From: Chelydra serpentina
Taxonomy: Eukaryota; Chordata; Testudines; Chelydridae
DNA: 64,000 bases
NCBI GenBank assembly: GCA_037349315.1
Contig: JBAIAC010000040.1
Coordinates: 12,604,001-12,668,000, forward strand
Direction of reading: 5' to 3'
A model generated the notes under the pieces. That model made no database searches. It was not told where the DNA came from and worked only from the letters and a program-made list of their open reading frames with translations. The position numbers and the translations under genes were made by a program. Of the stretch, positions 1 to 34,769 are shown piece after piece. The stretch's first letter is position 1. Each line of letters opens with the position of its first letter.

Positions 1-99
1 GTAACAGCTTACAGCTCTATGCAGGGGGGAGAGGGGGGTGCTCCCAGCCCAGGCTGAGCCAGCTCTCCCTGGGTTGGCTGGGGTAGACAGGCCATCATG

Positions 100-480
100 T
101 GTGACATCTGTCTAGCGGGGCTCCCTGCTGGCGGTTTGGCTAGGCAGGCCGGCCGGCTTGCCCCCGCTGAACCGCCGCGGAGCGAACAGCTGCTGCGCCC
201 GCGCCAGCGGCCTAGCTCTGACTGACTGGCGGGAGGAGGGGGCGGCCTGTCCACGAGGGCCGGGGCCTATCGCAGCCCGAGCTAGGACCTCACACCGCAC
301 GGGCACGCGCCGGAGACAACGCGCGACCAACGGCCGGCTGCACGCGGGAATTTCAAACCCCCCTGAGCCCCGCCCGACCAATCCCTCTCAGCGAGCTCCC
401 AACTCTTCACCTTCTTCTCTGACGTTGGAGGAGGGGTGAAATTACCTGGCGGGAGGGAAGCTAAGCGGGATCCTTTGAGT
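100..480. promoter_or_regulatory. CpG-rich block, possible divergent promoter
   Basis: About 380 bases are GC-rich and dense in CpG, unlike the AT-richer DNA from 880 onward. No reading frame here resembles a known protein. In human the gene head-to-head with DHX37 is BRI3BP, so this may be the promoter or 5' untranslated side of that minus-strand neighbour. That is inference from synteny only; no BRI3BP coding sequence was recognised. Confidence 0.35.
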
Positions 481-2479
481 GTGGTCCTTGGAGGGGAGAC
501 CAAAGGGGGTAAGGTGATAGAGCCAGGGAGGCTTTCTGCATTGTGTCTTTAGAGAAACTTGTCCCCGTCTAGGGGACAGGGAAAGCTGTACCACCCTGCG
601 GATGGGTCTTCCTGAGGAGCAGGGCAGTGTTGTAATTCTCTTGATCTTAATATCTCTCAGTATTTGATGGTTTTATTAAAGCCCCCTGTCATGCTGTCTG
701 GCTCATCCTCCTCCCCCCCCAAAAAACCCCACCCCCTGGACAGGCAGCAAGCCGGAGCTAGGTCATGGTAAGAGCTGCCCAGCTCCCTGTGGAGAGCCAG
801 GGTCCCTCCATCTGTCCTGGGCAGGGGGCCATGGTGCCCGAGAGCATCCCCTGTCCCCGCCTGTGGGGGGTAGGAATGATTCCTGTTCCTGAATTCATAA
901 GTTCAGAGCAAACATTTTCAAAGTTATGAAGCAAAATTTACATATTTTCTTATAGCCTGGAATACCAACATTACAAGGGAGATTAATGCATGCAGCAATT
1001 TACAAGCATTTCATAGAGTCTAAACACTAAATACATTCTTATAAGACTAATACCTATTTTGAGCAAAACTGCCACACCTGGTCTGGTCTCCAGCTATGAG
1101 GTTGTCAGTTCTTAACTAATGCTTGTAGGCTGGGTAAAAGCTGGCATCTGGCCTGCCAGCGTTACACGGAGCTCCTGGAAGCATGTGATTAGGTGAGAAT
1201 ATCACCTTTTAAACAAAAACAGTAAATTTCTAGTTCTCATGGTTGTGGAGAAAAGCTTGACAATGTGACCATGCACTACAAAGCTTCAAAAAACAGAAAC
1301 CAAATAAAAAGAACTCCCATTTAAAAAAAAAAAAATCTCATGATTTTTGGAGGTGTCTGACTTGTGATTTTTGAACACTTGGGGGTTGGCAATGTGGCAT
1401 AGGTACATGTGAGAACAGAGATGTTTGCTTACTTTTCAGCATTAACAGTTTCATCCCACTGGTATCTTGCTGTCCCCATTTGTATCCATCTGTGGCTCTT
1501 TTTTACACTTAGATCATGCAGGCAAAGGATGCCTTGTGTTTGTACAGTGCCTAGCACAGAGGGGTATTATGCCAGTTTGTTTCCAGTGATCGCGGTTCAG
1601 TGTTATTGTATTCATATGATTTGTAGTTTGCAGTGTGGTTGTAGCTGTTGGTCCCAGGATATTAGAGAGACAAGGTGGGTGAGGTCATATCTTTTATTGG
1701 ACCAACTTCTGTTGATGAAAGCCCCAATGGATTCAAATCTCATGAGCATGGTGTGCACACTAAGTGGATTCTATGTGGACAACACATCTTGAAGAAACAG
1801 TTACTTTGCGTGACTTTGAGTAACAATTCTTTCATCTACTAGCACAGTCAACTCCACCCTTCATCCTTCCAAGGTGGATAAACTTTGCTTAAGTTCCATT
1901 GCAATCCAGGGGGCTATTCACACACCTATTTCTGATTCCAAAATGCGATACTGAGCTGGCCATTTGTCAGGAACCTGAGGGCTCCAATTAGTTGCATTGC
2001 ACGCTGATCTCATGTTGCTATTTGGCAATAAACACACACACACACAGAGGGTATTTCCTTGTAGCTGTATTTTATCTGAGAGGTGAAACAGCCAGGGCTT
2101 GTTTGCAGAGCTTACGGGCAATAGAAAGATGCAACTGATCTGCTCTGCTCACACAAAGGAGAGAAAAGCCAGGGTCTGAATTGCAGCCCTTCCTCTGCCC
2201 CTTCGCCTACTGCCCTCCTCTCCAGTGGCCTCCCCAGGAATTGAAATTAGGGGGGTGTTTTGAATGTACTGGGGGGTGTCACTAAATTGGCATGTAAGTA
2301 GTTCACAAAACTGGGGGGGTGTTGGGGAAATTCAGGGGGGGTGTAGGAAAATCACTGCGTCCTCTCTCCCTCCATCGCTCCACTCTCTCTGTCTCCTCCC
2401 TCTCCCCTGCTCTGTCACTCCATCCATCCCCCTCCCCATCATTTCTTTCTCCTCTTTCTCTCGCCCCGCCCCCTGACCA
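481..2479. other. Intergenic, no gene seen
   Basis: No exon-like segment is visible on either strand. It holds a C-run and A-run near 710-726, an A-run at 1323-1335, a short AC microsatellite near 2032-2046, one interspersed repeat copy (listed separately) and a G-run-rich stretch near 2250-2345. A pyrimidine-rich stretch at 2360-2460 leads into the DHX37 promoter. Confidence 0.5.
1630..1730 (+). repeat. Interspersed repeat, GGTCCCAGGATATTAGAG family
   Basis: The copy begins near TTGTAGCTGTTGGTCCCAGG and continues through TTTTATTGGACCAACTTCTG. The same family appears inverted at 24700-24880 and as two facing arms at 54330-54540. I recognise it as a common reptile repeat but cannot name its class with certainty. 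Confidence 0.6.
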
Positions 2480-2630
2480 CCTGACCCTGCCGCTCTCGCG
2501 CGATCTGGGGCTGCGACCCCGGAAGTGTTTGTTTCTGGTGCCGCACGTGGGTGCCAGCTAGCTAGGCCGGCGGCTTCTCCCCTGTCCCGGGCGGCGTCCC
2601 TGCTCCCGGCGCTGCCCGCCCGCCCCCGCC
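2480..2630 (+). promoter_or_regulatory. DHX37: DHX37 promoter and 5' untranslated region
   Basis: GC-rich sequence directly before the DHX37 ATG, with no TATA box. It has an ETS-type site CCGGAAGTG at 2519-2527, an E-box CACGTG at 2544-2549 and a TCTCGCGCGA stretch near 2493-2502. This is a usual housekeeping promoter layout. MYC/USF bind CACGTG and MYC drives ribosome-biogenesis genes, which would suit DHX37, but binding here is inferred from motifs only. The transcription start is probably between the ETS site and the ATG. Confidence 0.55.
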
Positions 2631-26608
<23,978 letters not shown>

Positions 26609-27785
26609 ATTGTCAAGATTTCCCTTCTACAGATAATCCCTATCTCACAGACATCTCTAGGACTCCCTTTTTCTAGGAAGACTCGAAAGCAAAAGGAAAG
26701 TCCATATTTTGGTGGGGAGAGACTGATTTACTAATGGAGGACATCTGACCAGCTGTTTTTGCTAGGTTGTTCTGTAATATTTATTATCTCTTGGGTAACT
26801 TTATCCATTGTATTTAATTGATTTTTTTTTTCTTAAAAGCTTCTTTTTAGACTATATTAGTCAATCGGACTACAGCAGATATGTAGAGTACTTGACTTGA
26901 GCAAGTAAAGGGGTTTGTATGTGACAGTGGTATGCTGTAGCTTAAAAAAAAACCAAAAAAATCTCTCTAGTGTTCCTGGTCATCCAGAATGAACGCCTCA
27001 TATGCACACCTGAAGTTCAAGACACAGATGAGTATATAGCCCCCTCATGTTCCAGTATTCCTTTTGTCATTTGAATTCACCATAGAACCAGGATACCCAT
27101 AAACCTCATACCTTCAAGCCACTTTTTCTTTTTTTAATTCCTTTCCTGTCTCATCACTTTCTCCAACTGTTTTTTTTTTTTTCTGCAACATCCCTCTGCA
27201 ACCGGGCCTGCCTGCATCTAGCCCCAATGGGGAAAGAATTCCAAGGCCACTGTCCTGCTAGACAACACACTGTGTCATGCCAAAAATCCAATTGGTGCTG
27301 GTCATATTTCATTTGGTCGGCAAATGCTGTAGGGTTATTTGTATTGTCAATTTGTACAGTGCAAAACTCCTTTTGAAAAGGAATAGGACAAGGGAGGGAT
27401 AGAGTATGTGAGAGATGCCTTAGATTATTTTACAGACATAATCTTTAATATAAAAAGTGAGCCTGATTAAAGTGTCATAAAAAGGTACCATGATTTCCTT
27501 GCATAGGCAAGTCAGCATCCCAAACTAAATGTTTGGGATGTATTTAAATGTGGAAAAAGCTGATGCAGCTTTGTTTGGGGTCGACTGTTCAGTGTGTATC
27601 TCTAGAAATGTGAGCTATTGTGTATAAAATAGGTGGTTTTTATACTCAGTAGAGACCATGGACCTGCAATTATTGAAATATGGCCATAAATAGCTATTTG
27701 AAACTGTTTATACATTGTAAAAAAATGTAAAAATGTTTATATTTTGGAAGGGGATTTTGTGAATTAAAACTGTCTATTTCTTTTA
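26609..27785 (+). other. DHX37: DHX37 3' untranslated region and candidate poly(A) site
   Basis: AT-rich sequence follows the stop. The best polyadenylation signal I see is ATTAAA at 27763-27768, followed by T-rich sequence near 27776-27787. If used, the 3' UTR is about 1.2 kb. Other weak signals upstream cannot be excluded. Confidence 0.5.
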
Positions 27786-27839
27786 TATCTGCTGGCTAAT
27801 TTTTCCTGTTCTTTGTGGCAGTTTGCAGAGTGCTAGACT

Positions 27840-27950
27840 TGTCCTTATTAAGGATGTAAATACTGTTTTAAAAGTTAACCATTTAAGCGATTCAAATTTT
27901 TTGTTTAAACGGTTAACCGATTAAGCTGTTGGCAGCGTGGCTGGGGCTGG
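27840..27950. repeat. Palindromic GTTAACC-type repeat
   Basis: Contains AAAGTTAACCATTTAAGCG and, after a T/A-rich spacer, GTTTAAACGGTTAACCG in roughly inverted relation. It directly abuts a minus-strand CR1 whose 3' end is missing. Class unknown. Confidence 0.4.
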
Positions 27951-29640
27951 GGCCGCTCTGTAGTTGGGGGGCCAAAACTGGACACAATACTCCAGATGTA
28001 GCCTCATGAGTGCCGAATAGAGGGGAATAATCACTCCCCGCAATCTGCTCACAATGCTCCTCCTAAGGTAATCCAATATGCCGTTAGCCTTCTTGGCAAC
28101 AAGGGCACACTGTTGACTCATGTCCAGCTTCTTGTCCATGGTAATCACCAGGCCCTTTTCTGCAGAACTGCCACTTAGCCAGTCAGTCCCCAGCCTGTAG
28201 CAGTGCATGAGATTCTTCCATCCTAAAGTGCAGGACTCAGAACTTGTCCTTGTTGAACCTCATCAGATTTCTTTTGGCCCAATCCTCCAATTTGTCTAGG
28301 TCACTCTGAACCCCTATACATACCCTCCAGCGTATCTATCTCTCCCCAGTTTAGTGTCATCTGCGAACTTGCTTGAGGGTACAATCCATCCCATCATCCA
28401 GATCATTAATGAAGATGTTGAATAAAACTGGCCCCAGAACCGACACCTGGGCCACTCCGCTTGATACCGGCACCCAACTAGACATCGAGCCGTTGATCAC
28501 TACCCATTGAACCCAACAATCTAGCCAGCTTTCTATCCACCTTATCGTCCATTCATCCAATCCATACTTTTTTAACTTGCTGGCAAGAATACTGTGGGAG
28601 ACCGTATCAAAAGCTTTGCTAAAGTCAAGATCTATCGCATCCACTGCTTTCCCCATAACTGGCTATGTGAATATCTCATCATAGAAGGCAATCAGGTTGG
28701 TCAGGCTTGACTTGCCCTTGGTTGTCTATTCTTGATCGCCGTCCTCTCCTCCAAGTGCTTCTAAATGGATTCCTTGAGGACCTGCTCCATGATTTTTCCA
28801 GAGACTGAGGTGAGGCTGACCAGTCTGTAGTTCCCCGGATTCTCCTTCCCTTTTTTAAAGATGGGTACTATATTTGTCTTTTCCCAATCTTCTGGCACCT
28901 CCCCCGATCGCCACAAGTTTTCAGTGATAATGGCCAATGGCTCTGCAATCATATCAGCCAACTCCCTCCTCATCCTCACATGTATTGCGTCCGGCCCCAT
29001 CGACTTGTGCATCTCCAGCTTTTCTAAATAGTCCTTAACCTGTTCTTTCACCACTGAGGGCTGCTCACCTCCTCCCTATACTGTGCTGCCCAGTGCATCA
29101 GTCTGGGAGCTGACCTTGTCTGTGAAGACCAAGGCAAAAAAACCATTCAGTACTTCAGCTTTATCCACATCATCTGTCACTAGGTTGCCTCTCCATTCAG
29201 TAAGGGTCCCACACTTTCCCTGACCACCTTGTTGCTAACATACCTGTACAAATCCTTCTCGTTACCCATCACATCCCTTGCTAGCTGCAACTCCGATTGT
29301 GCTTTGGCCTTCCTCATTCCACCCCCACATGCTCAAGCAATATTTTTATACTCCCCTAGTCATCTGTCCAAGTTTCCACTTCTTATAAGCTTCCTTTTCG
29401 TGTTTAAGCTCCCTGAAGATTTTACTGCAACGCCACGCTGCTCGCCTCCCCTCTTTGCTAGTCTTTCTGCACAGAGTCTAGGCATAAATGAAATTGCTAC
29501 AGTCAGACTTAATGTGCTAAACCTTATCCATAGGCTTTTCCGTACCCTCAATTCAGCACCCATGGTCTGGCTGATAGCTACCCTTCTGTATTCTGCAATG
29601 ATCCTCTGAGAATGCACCTTTAATGGACCCTTCAATTTCA
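27950..29640 (-). mobile_element. CR1 LINE, decayed ORF2 with reverse transcriptase
   Basis: On the minus strand, pieces occur in ORF2 order: GPDAIHVRM and GKENPGNYRLVSLTS (about 28800-29000), [13 protein letters not shown] and [13 protein letters not shown] (about 28390-28630), FADDTKL (about 28345) and CALVAKKANGILDYLRRS with LYSALMRLHLEYC (about 27980-28120). FADD is the catalytic polymerase motif. Frameshifts and stops separate the pieces. The 3' end of ORF2 and the 3' UTR are absent at the left. It is intergenic between DHX37 and the tRNAs. Confidence 0.85.
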
Positions 29641-30258
29641 ATGGAAATTGAAAGGAAGCAGTAAGCCCCCTTCCTTGGGAGGTGGCAAAGAACAGCCCTA
29701 CCACACCGTACACACATTCAGAATGAGAAGCAGCAAGGAACAGTTTTGCATTCTCTAGGTTTAAACCACCAGCTAAACTTCCCTTTCCCTTCGTCTACTG
29801 TTGCGATGTTCCTTCTTGCTAAAGCCATCGCTCAGGCCGCAGGGGTTTGCTGTTGCTTAACCCTCTATTACTTTAAAGCTAGTGAGGGGGTCAGGGCAGC
29901 ACTTGTCATTGGTGGTAGAAATAATGCACCCCTTACTTGCTCTATATTTGAACCCATCTGTGCAATGTTTTGCATTGCAAACACAGGACATTGATTTAAA
30001 ATATTACTGTGCGCGTGACCCCTAAGCAGCACTAACCAAGTGGGGTGATGGGCTTTTTTTAAGGGCCCCGGGAGGCCTCAATCAGGAGTCAGCACTTGTT
30101 GCAATGCGGTTGCATCAGCTCCTCGCGTGCATTGCTCGGGAGCTGCCTCTGGACCGCCGTGACTCGGCTGCCCTTCGCGCCTTGTGGCCGCTTTCTCCTG
30201 GGGAGCGAAAGGCAAAATATCGGGGCCGCCGCCTTCACGGGGAGCCACGCTCCAAAAG

Positions 30259-30330
30259 TGGAGATGCCGGGGATTGAACCCGGGGCCTCATACATGCAAA
30301 GCATGCGCTCTACCACTGAGCTACATCCCC
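30259..30330 (-). tRNA. tRNA-Ala (TGC)
   Basis: A 72-nt cloverleaf on the minus strand: acceptor GGGGATG pairs with CATCTCC, including the G3-U70 wobble that marks alanine tRNAs; discriminator A. Anticodon stem CATGC/GTATG encloses loop TTTGCAT, giving anticodon TGC. B-box GGTTCAATCCC is intact. A TTTT Pol III terminator follows on the minus strand (30254-30257). Identical to the copy at 33652. Confidence 0.95.
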
Positions 30331-30815
30331 GCCGTGAGAAACGCTTTGCGAACACCAAGTACATCAATGCACCCGGCCCCGCTGAAAAGTTCCTCCACGG
30401 CTGGTGCCTATTCAACACCCCCCCACACCCGCTCCCTCCACTGCGATCCTTCCCACGCAGCATCCCTCCCACCCCGGCTTCCTGTGCCGCAGGGAGCCGG
30501 CTCCCTCCGCTGCTAGCCCCAGCCGCTCTCTCGCCCCAGGCGCCGCGCTGCTCCCCATGCAACATGCGCAACTCACCGCCGCCCCCGCGGCTGCACCGGC
30601 TCTAGCCGGCACCGCCCCACGCGCGACTCCCCAGCGTTACCTGGACAACCCCCGCCCCCGCTCTCGCGCGTGCCAGGCGCTTTATCCGCGCTGCGAATTG
30701 CGGCCTGTCGCGTCTATGGCTGCGGGGTGTCGGTCGCCGCCTTGCCAGCGGCTGTTTGTGCATGCAATGGCTGGGCATTAGAAGGCAGGTTATGGGGATC
30801 ACTGTCTCAGGCACA
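30331..30815. other. CpG-rich spacer in the tRNA cluster
   Basis: GC- and CpG-rich, especially 30420-30760, and without a credible protein. Long open frames reflect composition and run through the tRNA. It may be unmethylated island DNA shared by the tRNA promoters. Confidence 0.4.
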
Positions 30816-30887
30816 TCCTCGTTAGTATAGTGGTAAGTATCCCCGCCTGTCACGCGGGAGACCGGGGTTCGATTCCCCGACGGGGAG
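30816..30887 (+). tRNA. tRNA-Asp (GTC)
   Basis: 72 nt. Acceptor TCCTCGT pairs with ACGGGGA; discriminator G. Anticodon stem CCCGC/GCGGG with loop CTGTCAC gives GTC. B-box GGTTCGATTCC is perfect. A T-run terminator begins at 30896. Identical to the gene at 32791. Confidence 0.96.
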
Positions 30888-32146
30888 GCCGCATTGTTTT
30901 TATTGCCCCCGCTGCTTTCAGGGGGAATTTTGGCTTTGATGATGGGGAGGAAAAACCCAAACCCTTCATGAAACCTGTCATCACTGATACAAGCCAGGCT
31001 TGGCACAGAAACGTCTTGGGCCAAGCAGCCTGTTCAACGGTTGCTTGTAAATTATTTTACTTCTCTGATATACCTCAACAATGGACCGTCCTCCACCCCA
31101 CTCACACCAGTCATTGGTTCCCTGCGGTGTGGGGTCATTTATTGTAGGCCATGTTACTGCAGTGACAGAGATGCAACTCCATTCAAAACTGAATTGTGCT
31201 GTACAAAGCTTTGATGTATGAGTAAGCTACAATGTAACCTAGATGAGAGAAATGGAAACCATCTGAGTCCTGCAGCTGCCGAAGACCACTGTAACCTGCT
31301 AATGTGAACTAGTTTATGACAAGTTTGTACCTAAGCAGTTTGAGCTAAGCATGTTTCCCAGATTTTACAATGCGTTCTAACTGCCCATCTGACTGTGTCG
31401 TTCCTTGTCCAGTCTGTTACAAATTGCTCATGCTAGACTATTTGGGGGGACTGATAACCATTTCTGTTGGCATTTATCATTGTTCCATTGACTATTTACA
31501 AGGACTTTGCCATTTACTTTTATGTTTTACAACACGTGGAAAGAGAGACGTGTTGTGTGTTTAGGTATGACCTTCCCCCAGCCACCCCATGCACCCAGAA
31601 CCCCCAAACCCATTGCTTTGGGCTTCTGTGGATCCTACAGAGGTGCACCTATCCTTCATCTTCACTCTTTCCCTACATGCACCTGATCTCAGTCTCTTGT
31701 GTTAGGGGGGGAGACCGTAGGCCCCCATTTCACCGAAGCTATTGGATTTCTTTCTGGAATGTAACCATATGTGTTTGCTGCAACGCAATGAAACAACCCG
31801 GAACAAAATAACAACATGTGCGCAGTGCAACAGAACATAACGCGATTAATGTGACAAATCAACATGCTAAAGCAACTAATTAGTATTGAATTTATGATGA
31901 TTGTTGTTATTATTGAGTTAATACTAGCAATATCCTTCACAGCTGGCATCTTACTTGCTCTTTTATTGTATAAAGAAAAGACCATTTGAAAATGGGTTTC
32001 AAGAACGAGATTGTAGTTGCTGCTGGACAGACTTTGGGTGGCTGACTGCAAAAAATCAGAAACAAACCCAAAAAATCTGCTATGCATTAGGAACTGCTTC
32101 TCTACAGCAGGGTGGTGTTCATACTCAGCCACAGTTTTCATTACCT
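30888..32146. other. Spacer, no gene seen
   Basis: About 1.26 kb of mixed, mostly AT-rich sequence between the first tRNA-Asp and tRNA-Phe. No exon, clear repeat or RNA gene was recognised on either strand. Confidence 0.4.
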
Positions 32147-32219
32147 GCCGAAATAGCTCAGTTGGGAGAGCGTTAGACTGAAGATCTAAAGGTCCCTGGT
32201 TCGATCCCGGGTTTCGGCA
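32147..32219 (+). tRNA. tRNA-Phe (GAA)
   Basis: 73 nt beginning GCCGAAATAGCTCAGTTGGG. Anticodon stem TTAGA/TCTAA with loop CTGAAGA gives GAA. The B-box GGTTCGATCCC is intact, the acceptor GCCGAAA pairs with TTTCGGC and the discriminator is A. T-runs at 32225 and 32231 can terminate Pol III. Confidence 0.96.
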
Positions 32220-32790
32220 GATCATTTTCCTTTTTTAGGAGGGGGGGTAAGAGCCGTCCATGCAGGTTCCCAAGCGGTGGGGTGACAGCGGAACTGCGAA
32301 AGGAGCTAGCCAAACCTCGTAGCCCTCTGAGGGCTAGCCCCAGCACGGCATTTTGGGGGGATGTGACTGTTATTTTTGCGGTGGGGCGTGTTTAGCAAGT
32401 GTTCAGCGTGGCACGTGGAAAGATTGGCGTGGCCTGCCGCTGTGCAATCGTGTTGCCTAAGGAAACTGGCAGCAACCGGGGCTGTCCAAGCAAGACATCA
32501 GGCAGGTGCAGCAAACCTGGAGGCTGTCAGTACGTGCAGCTGGGGTGTGTTTTTTTGGGGGGGTGGGGGGGGGGGCAGAATAAAACCCGTTCCAGTTTCT
32601 CACATCACGCCCTCATGCATGTCTTTGCAGCGGCGGGCCGTTTTGCAATGCGAGTATTCCCCGTGCTCCTTGCACAGCGCAGCCTGGAGCGACCGGCACA
32701 GAGCCGCCGGCTCGCCTCCCGGGTGCGCCGGCGTTCTGCACTGCGGTGGGGGCTTGGAGTAGCCTCTTCGGGGAGGCGCTTCTCAGCCAC
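32220..32790. other. Spacer with G-run, no gene seen
   Basis: Contains a T-then-G homopolymer tract at 32549-32576 and a CpG-rich right part. No RNA or protein gene is evident. Confidence 0.4.
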
Positions 32791-32862
32791 TCCTCGTTAG
32801 TATAGTGGTAAGTATCCCCGCCTGTCACGCGGGAGACCGGGGTTCGATTCCCCGACGGGGAG
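32791..32862 (+). tRNA. tRNA-Asp (GTC), second copy
   Basis: Base-for-base the same as 30816-30887, so both genes make the same product. A strong T10 terminator starts at 32873. The flanks share only a short TCTCAG/CAC before the gene, so the identity is confined to the gene, as expected for concerted or purifying evolution. Confidence 0.96.
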
Positions 32863-33651
32863 GCTGAGTTCTGTTTTTTTTTTAAAATACCCACGCGTGG
32901 TTTTAGAACCCGCTGCTCTTTATTCATAGGCAGGACAAGGACAAAGACAAGCTAAGCCCCCGGCGGTGACCCTGCGCGCGCGGCTGCCGTTGCTCTTGGG
33001 GTTTGCAGCTTATCTCGCGGCAGGGCAGCCTTGTTCCGCATCTACAACCCCAGGGGCGAGACAACACGAGTCTGAAAACGCTGGTCCCGCTGCAGCACAA
33101 CGTTTGCCTTTGAGTTGTGTGTCTGTTGCAAAAGGCGCAGCGCCTTGCACAGCGCTGCCCGGCGGGGCTCTAGCGCTGTCTGGGTCGCGCGGGGCGCCTG
33201 CCCCTCGCTGTATTGCATGGGGGGGGGCATCGCGCCCAGGGCTCTGTCAGTGTATGGCCCGGGGTGAGGTTTCTGCCTGCGCCTCCACGGGCGTTATCGA
33301 GCGTCCTATTGCATGTCTGCGTGTCTGTCTTCTTGCATTCACCCCCCCTCTCTGCTGCGAGCCCCCCCGCGACTTCTCCTGACACTCCTGGGCGTCTGCC
33401 CATTAGTCTGGAGCTCCCCCACCCCCCCGCTCTCGGCAGATTTATTTAAATGCTCCCTTGTTTGTTGCGTAGAGAGAGGGGCCATTTAATTAACGAAGCA
33501 ATTAGGCAGTTGTCGTGCCTGTGAAATGCGTGAGCGGCAAGCGGTGGGGCTACGGGTTTTGTTGCACAGGAGAAGGGATTTTAACGCACTAGTGAAGCAA
33601 TCGTTCACGGCGAGAATCTATCCATTTCACCGAGCAAACCCTAAGCAGGAA
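32863..33651. other. CpG-rich spacer, no gene seen
   Basis: CpG-rich from about 32960 to 33320, then AT-richer. Open frames here read arbitrary composition. It may be part of the same open domain as the tRNA genes. Confidence 0.4.
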
Positions 33652-33723
33652 GGGGATGTAGCTCAGTGGTAGAGCGCATGCTTTGCATGTATGAGGCCCC
33701 GGGTTCAATCCCCGGCATCTCCA
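33652..33723 (+). tRNA. tRNA-Ala (TGC), second copy
   Basis: 72 nt, identical to the minus-strand gene at 30259-30330, so the pair forms a 72-bp inverted repeat 3.3 kb apart. G3-U70, TGC anticodon and B-box are intact. The terminator TTTTTT is at 33727-33732. Confidence 0.95.
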
Positions 33724-34148
33724 TTGTTTTTTCCCCAAGCACCTTAATTTTTTTAACAATAGCCAGTGGCATAACCCACTGGTTTTGGTGCTCCAGACCA
33801 CCATGAATATATAAATTGCATATATTTACGAAGTGATAAAATGATGATTCTAGCAACATGGTAAGAATAGGTCTTATGTACTATTTATTATTATTCATAA
33901 TTGTATTGAAATAAGAGTGCTTTCCGGACAAGCCTGAAGACAAGTTTCCTGCGGTAAATGGTTTACAATCAATTCAGGAAAGCATCCCAAAGTACACATT
34001 TAAGTGCTTTTCTGAATCAGGCTTTAAGGTCTCAGGCCTGCAATCTGAGCCTCTAGCACAAGACTCTCCACCATTGCGGCACCCCACAGATCTAAGTGCA
34101 GGAGTCAGGCTTTAGGGGGAAATTCACCCATAGCGCCAGGCACTGGGC

Positions 34149-34769
34149 CAGGGGTGGGCAAACTACGGCCCACGGGCTGGAGCCGTTTTAAGCTGGCCCC
34201 CAAGCTCCTGCTGGGAAGCGGGGTCTGGGGCTTGCCCTGCTCCGGCGCTCCAGCCAGGGCGTTGGGTTGGGGGCCACATAGCGCGGCTCAGACCCGGTCT
34301 GGCACTCCAGCCGGGGTGCTGGGTCAGAGGCCACACCACGCATAGGAGCCGGAGAAGGGACATGCCACTGCTTCTGGGAGCCACTTGAGGTAAGCGCCGG
34401 TCGGAGCCTCTCCTCACGCCCCTGCCCCAGCGCTCATCCTCCTCCCGCTCTCCAAACCCCTCAATCCCAGCACGGAGCACCCTCCTACGCTCCAAAACTC
34501 TCATCCCCAGCCCCACCCCAGAGCCTGCACCCCTTCCTGGACCCCTGCCCCAGCCCTGATCCCACTCCCGTCCTCTGAATCTCTTGGTCCCAGCCCAGAG
34601 CACCCGGCTACACCCCAAACTCCTCATCCCCAGCCCCACCTCAGAGCTTGCGCTGCCAACCAGAGCCCTCACCCCACACCCCAGCACTAATTTTGTGAGC
34701 ATTCATGGCCCGCCATACAATTTCTCTTCCCCGATGTGGCCCTCGGGCCAAAAAGTTTGCCCACCCCTG
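34149..34769. mobile_element. hAT-type non-autonomous transposon
   Basis: Left end CAGGGGTGGGCAAACTACGG mirrors the right end, AAGTTTGCCCACCCCTG, over 16 bases. The flanking 8-mers, CACTGGGC and CTTTAGGC, agree at only five positions, so the duplication has decayed. The 621-bp interior is GC-rich with a CCCCAGCC-rich tract and no transposase. Confidence 0.8.

Noticed and set aside
112..381. Minus-strand frame as BRI3BP exon 1
   Set aside because: The translation does not resemble BRI3BP as I know it; only synteny suggests that gene, so no coding call was made.
30089..30605. Open frames of 160-169 residues on both strands
   Set aside because: They run through the tRNA-Ala gene and CpG-rich spacer; the tRNA explains the conserved part.
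31689..32225. 178-residue minus-strand frame
   Set aside because: Its first part is antisense tRNA-Phe and the rest has no recognisable domain or splice structure.
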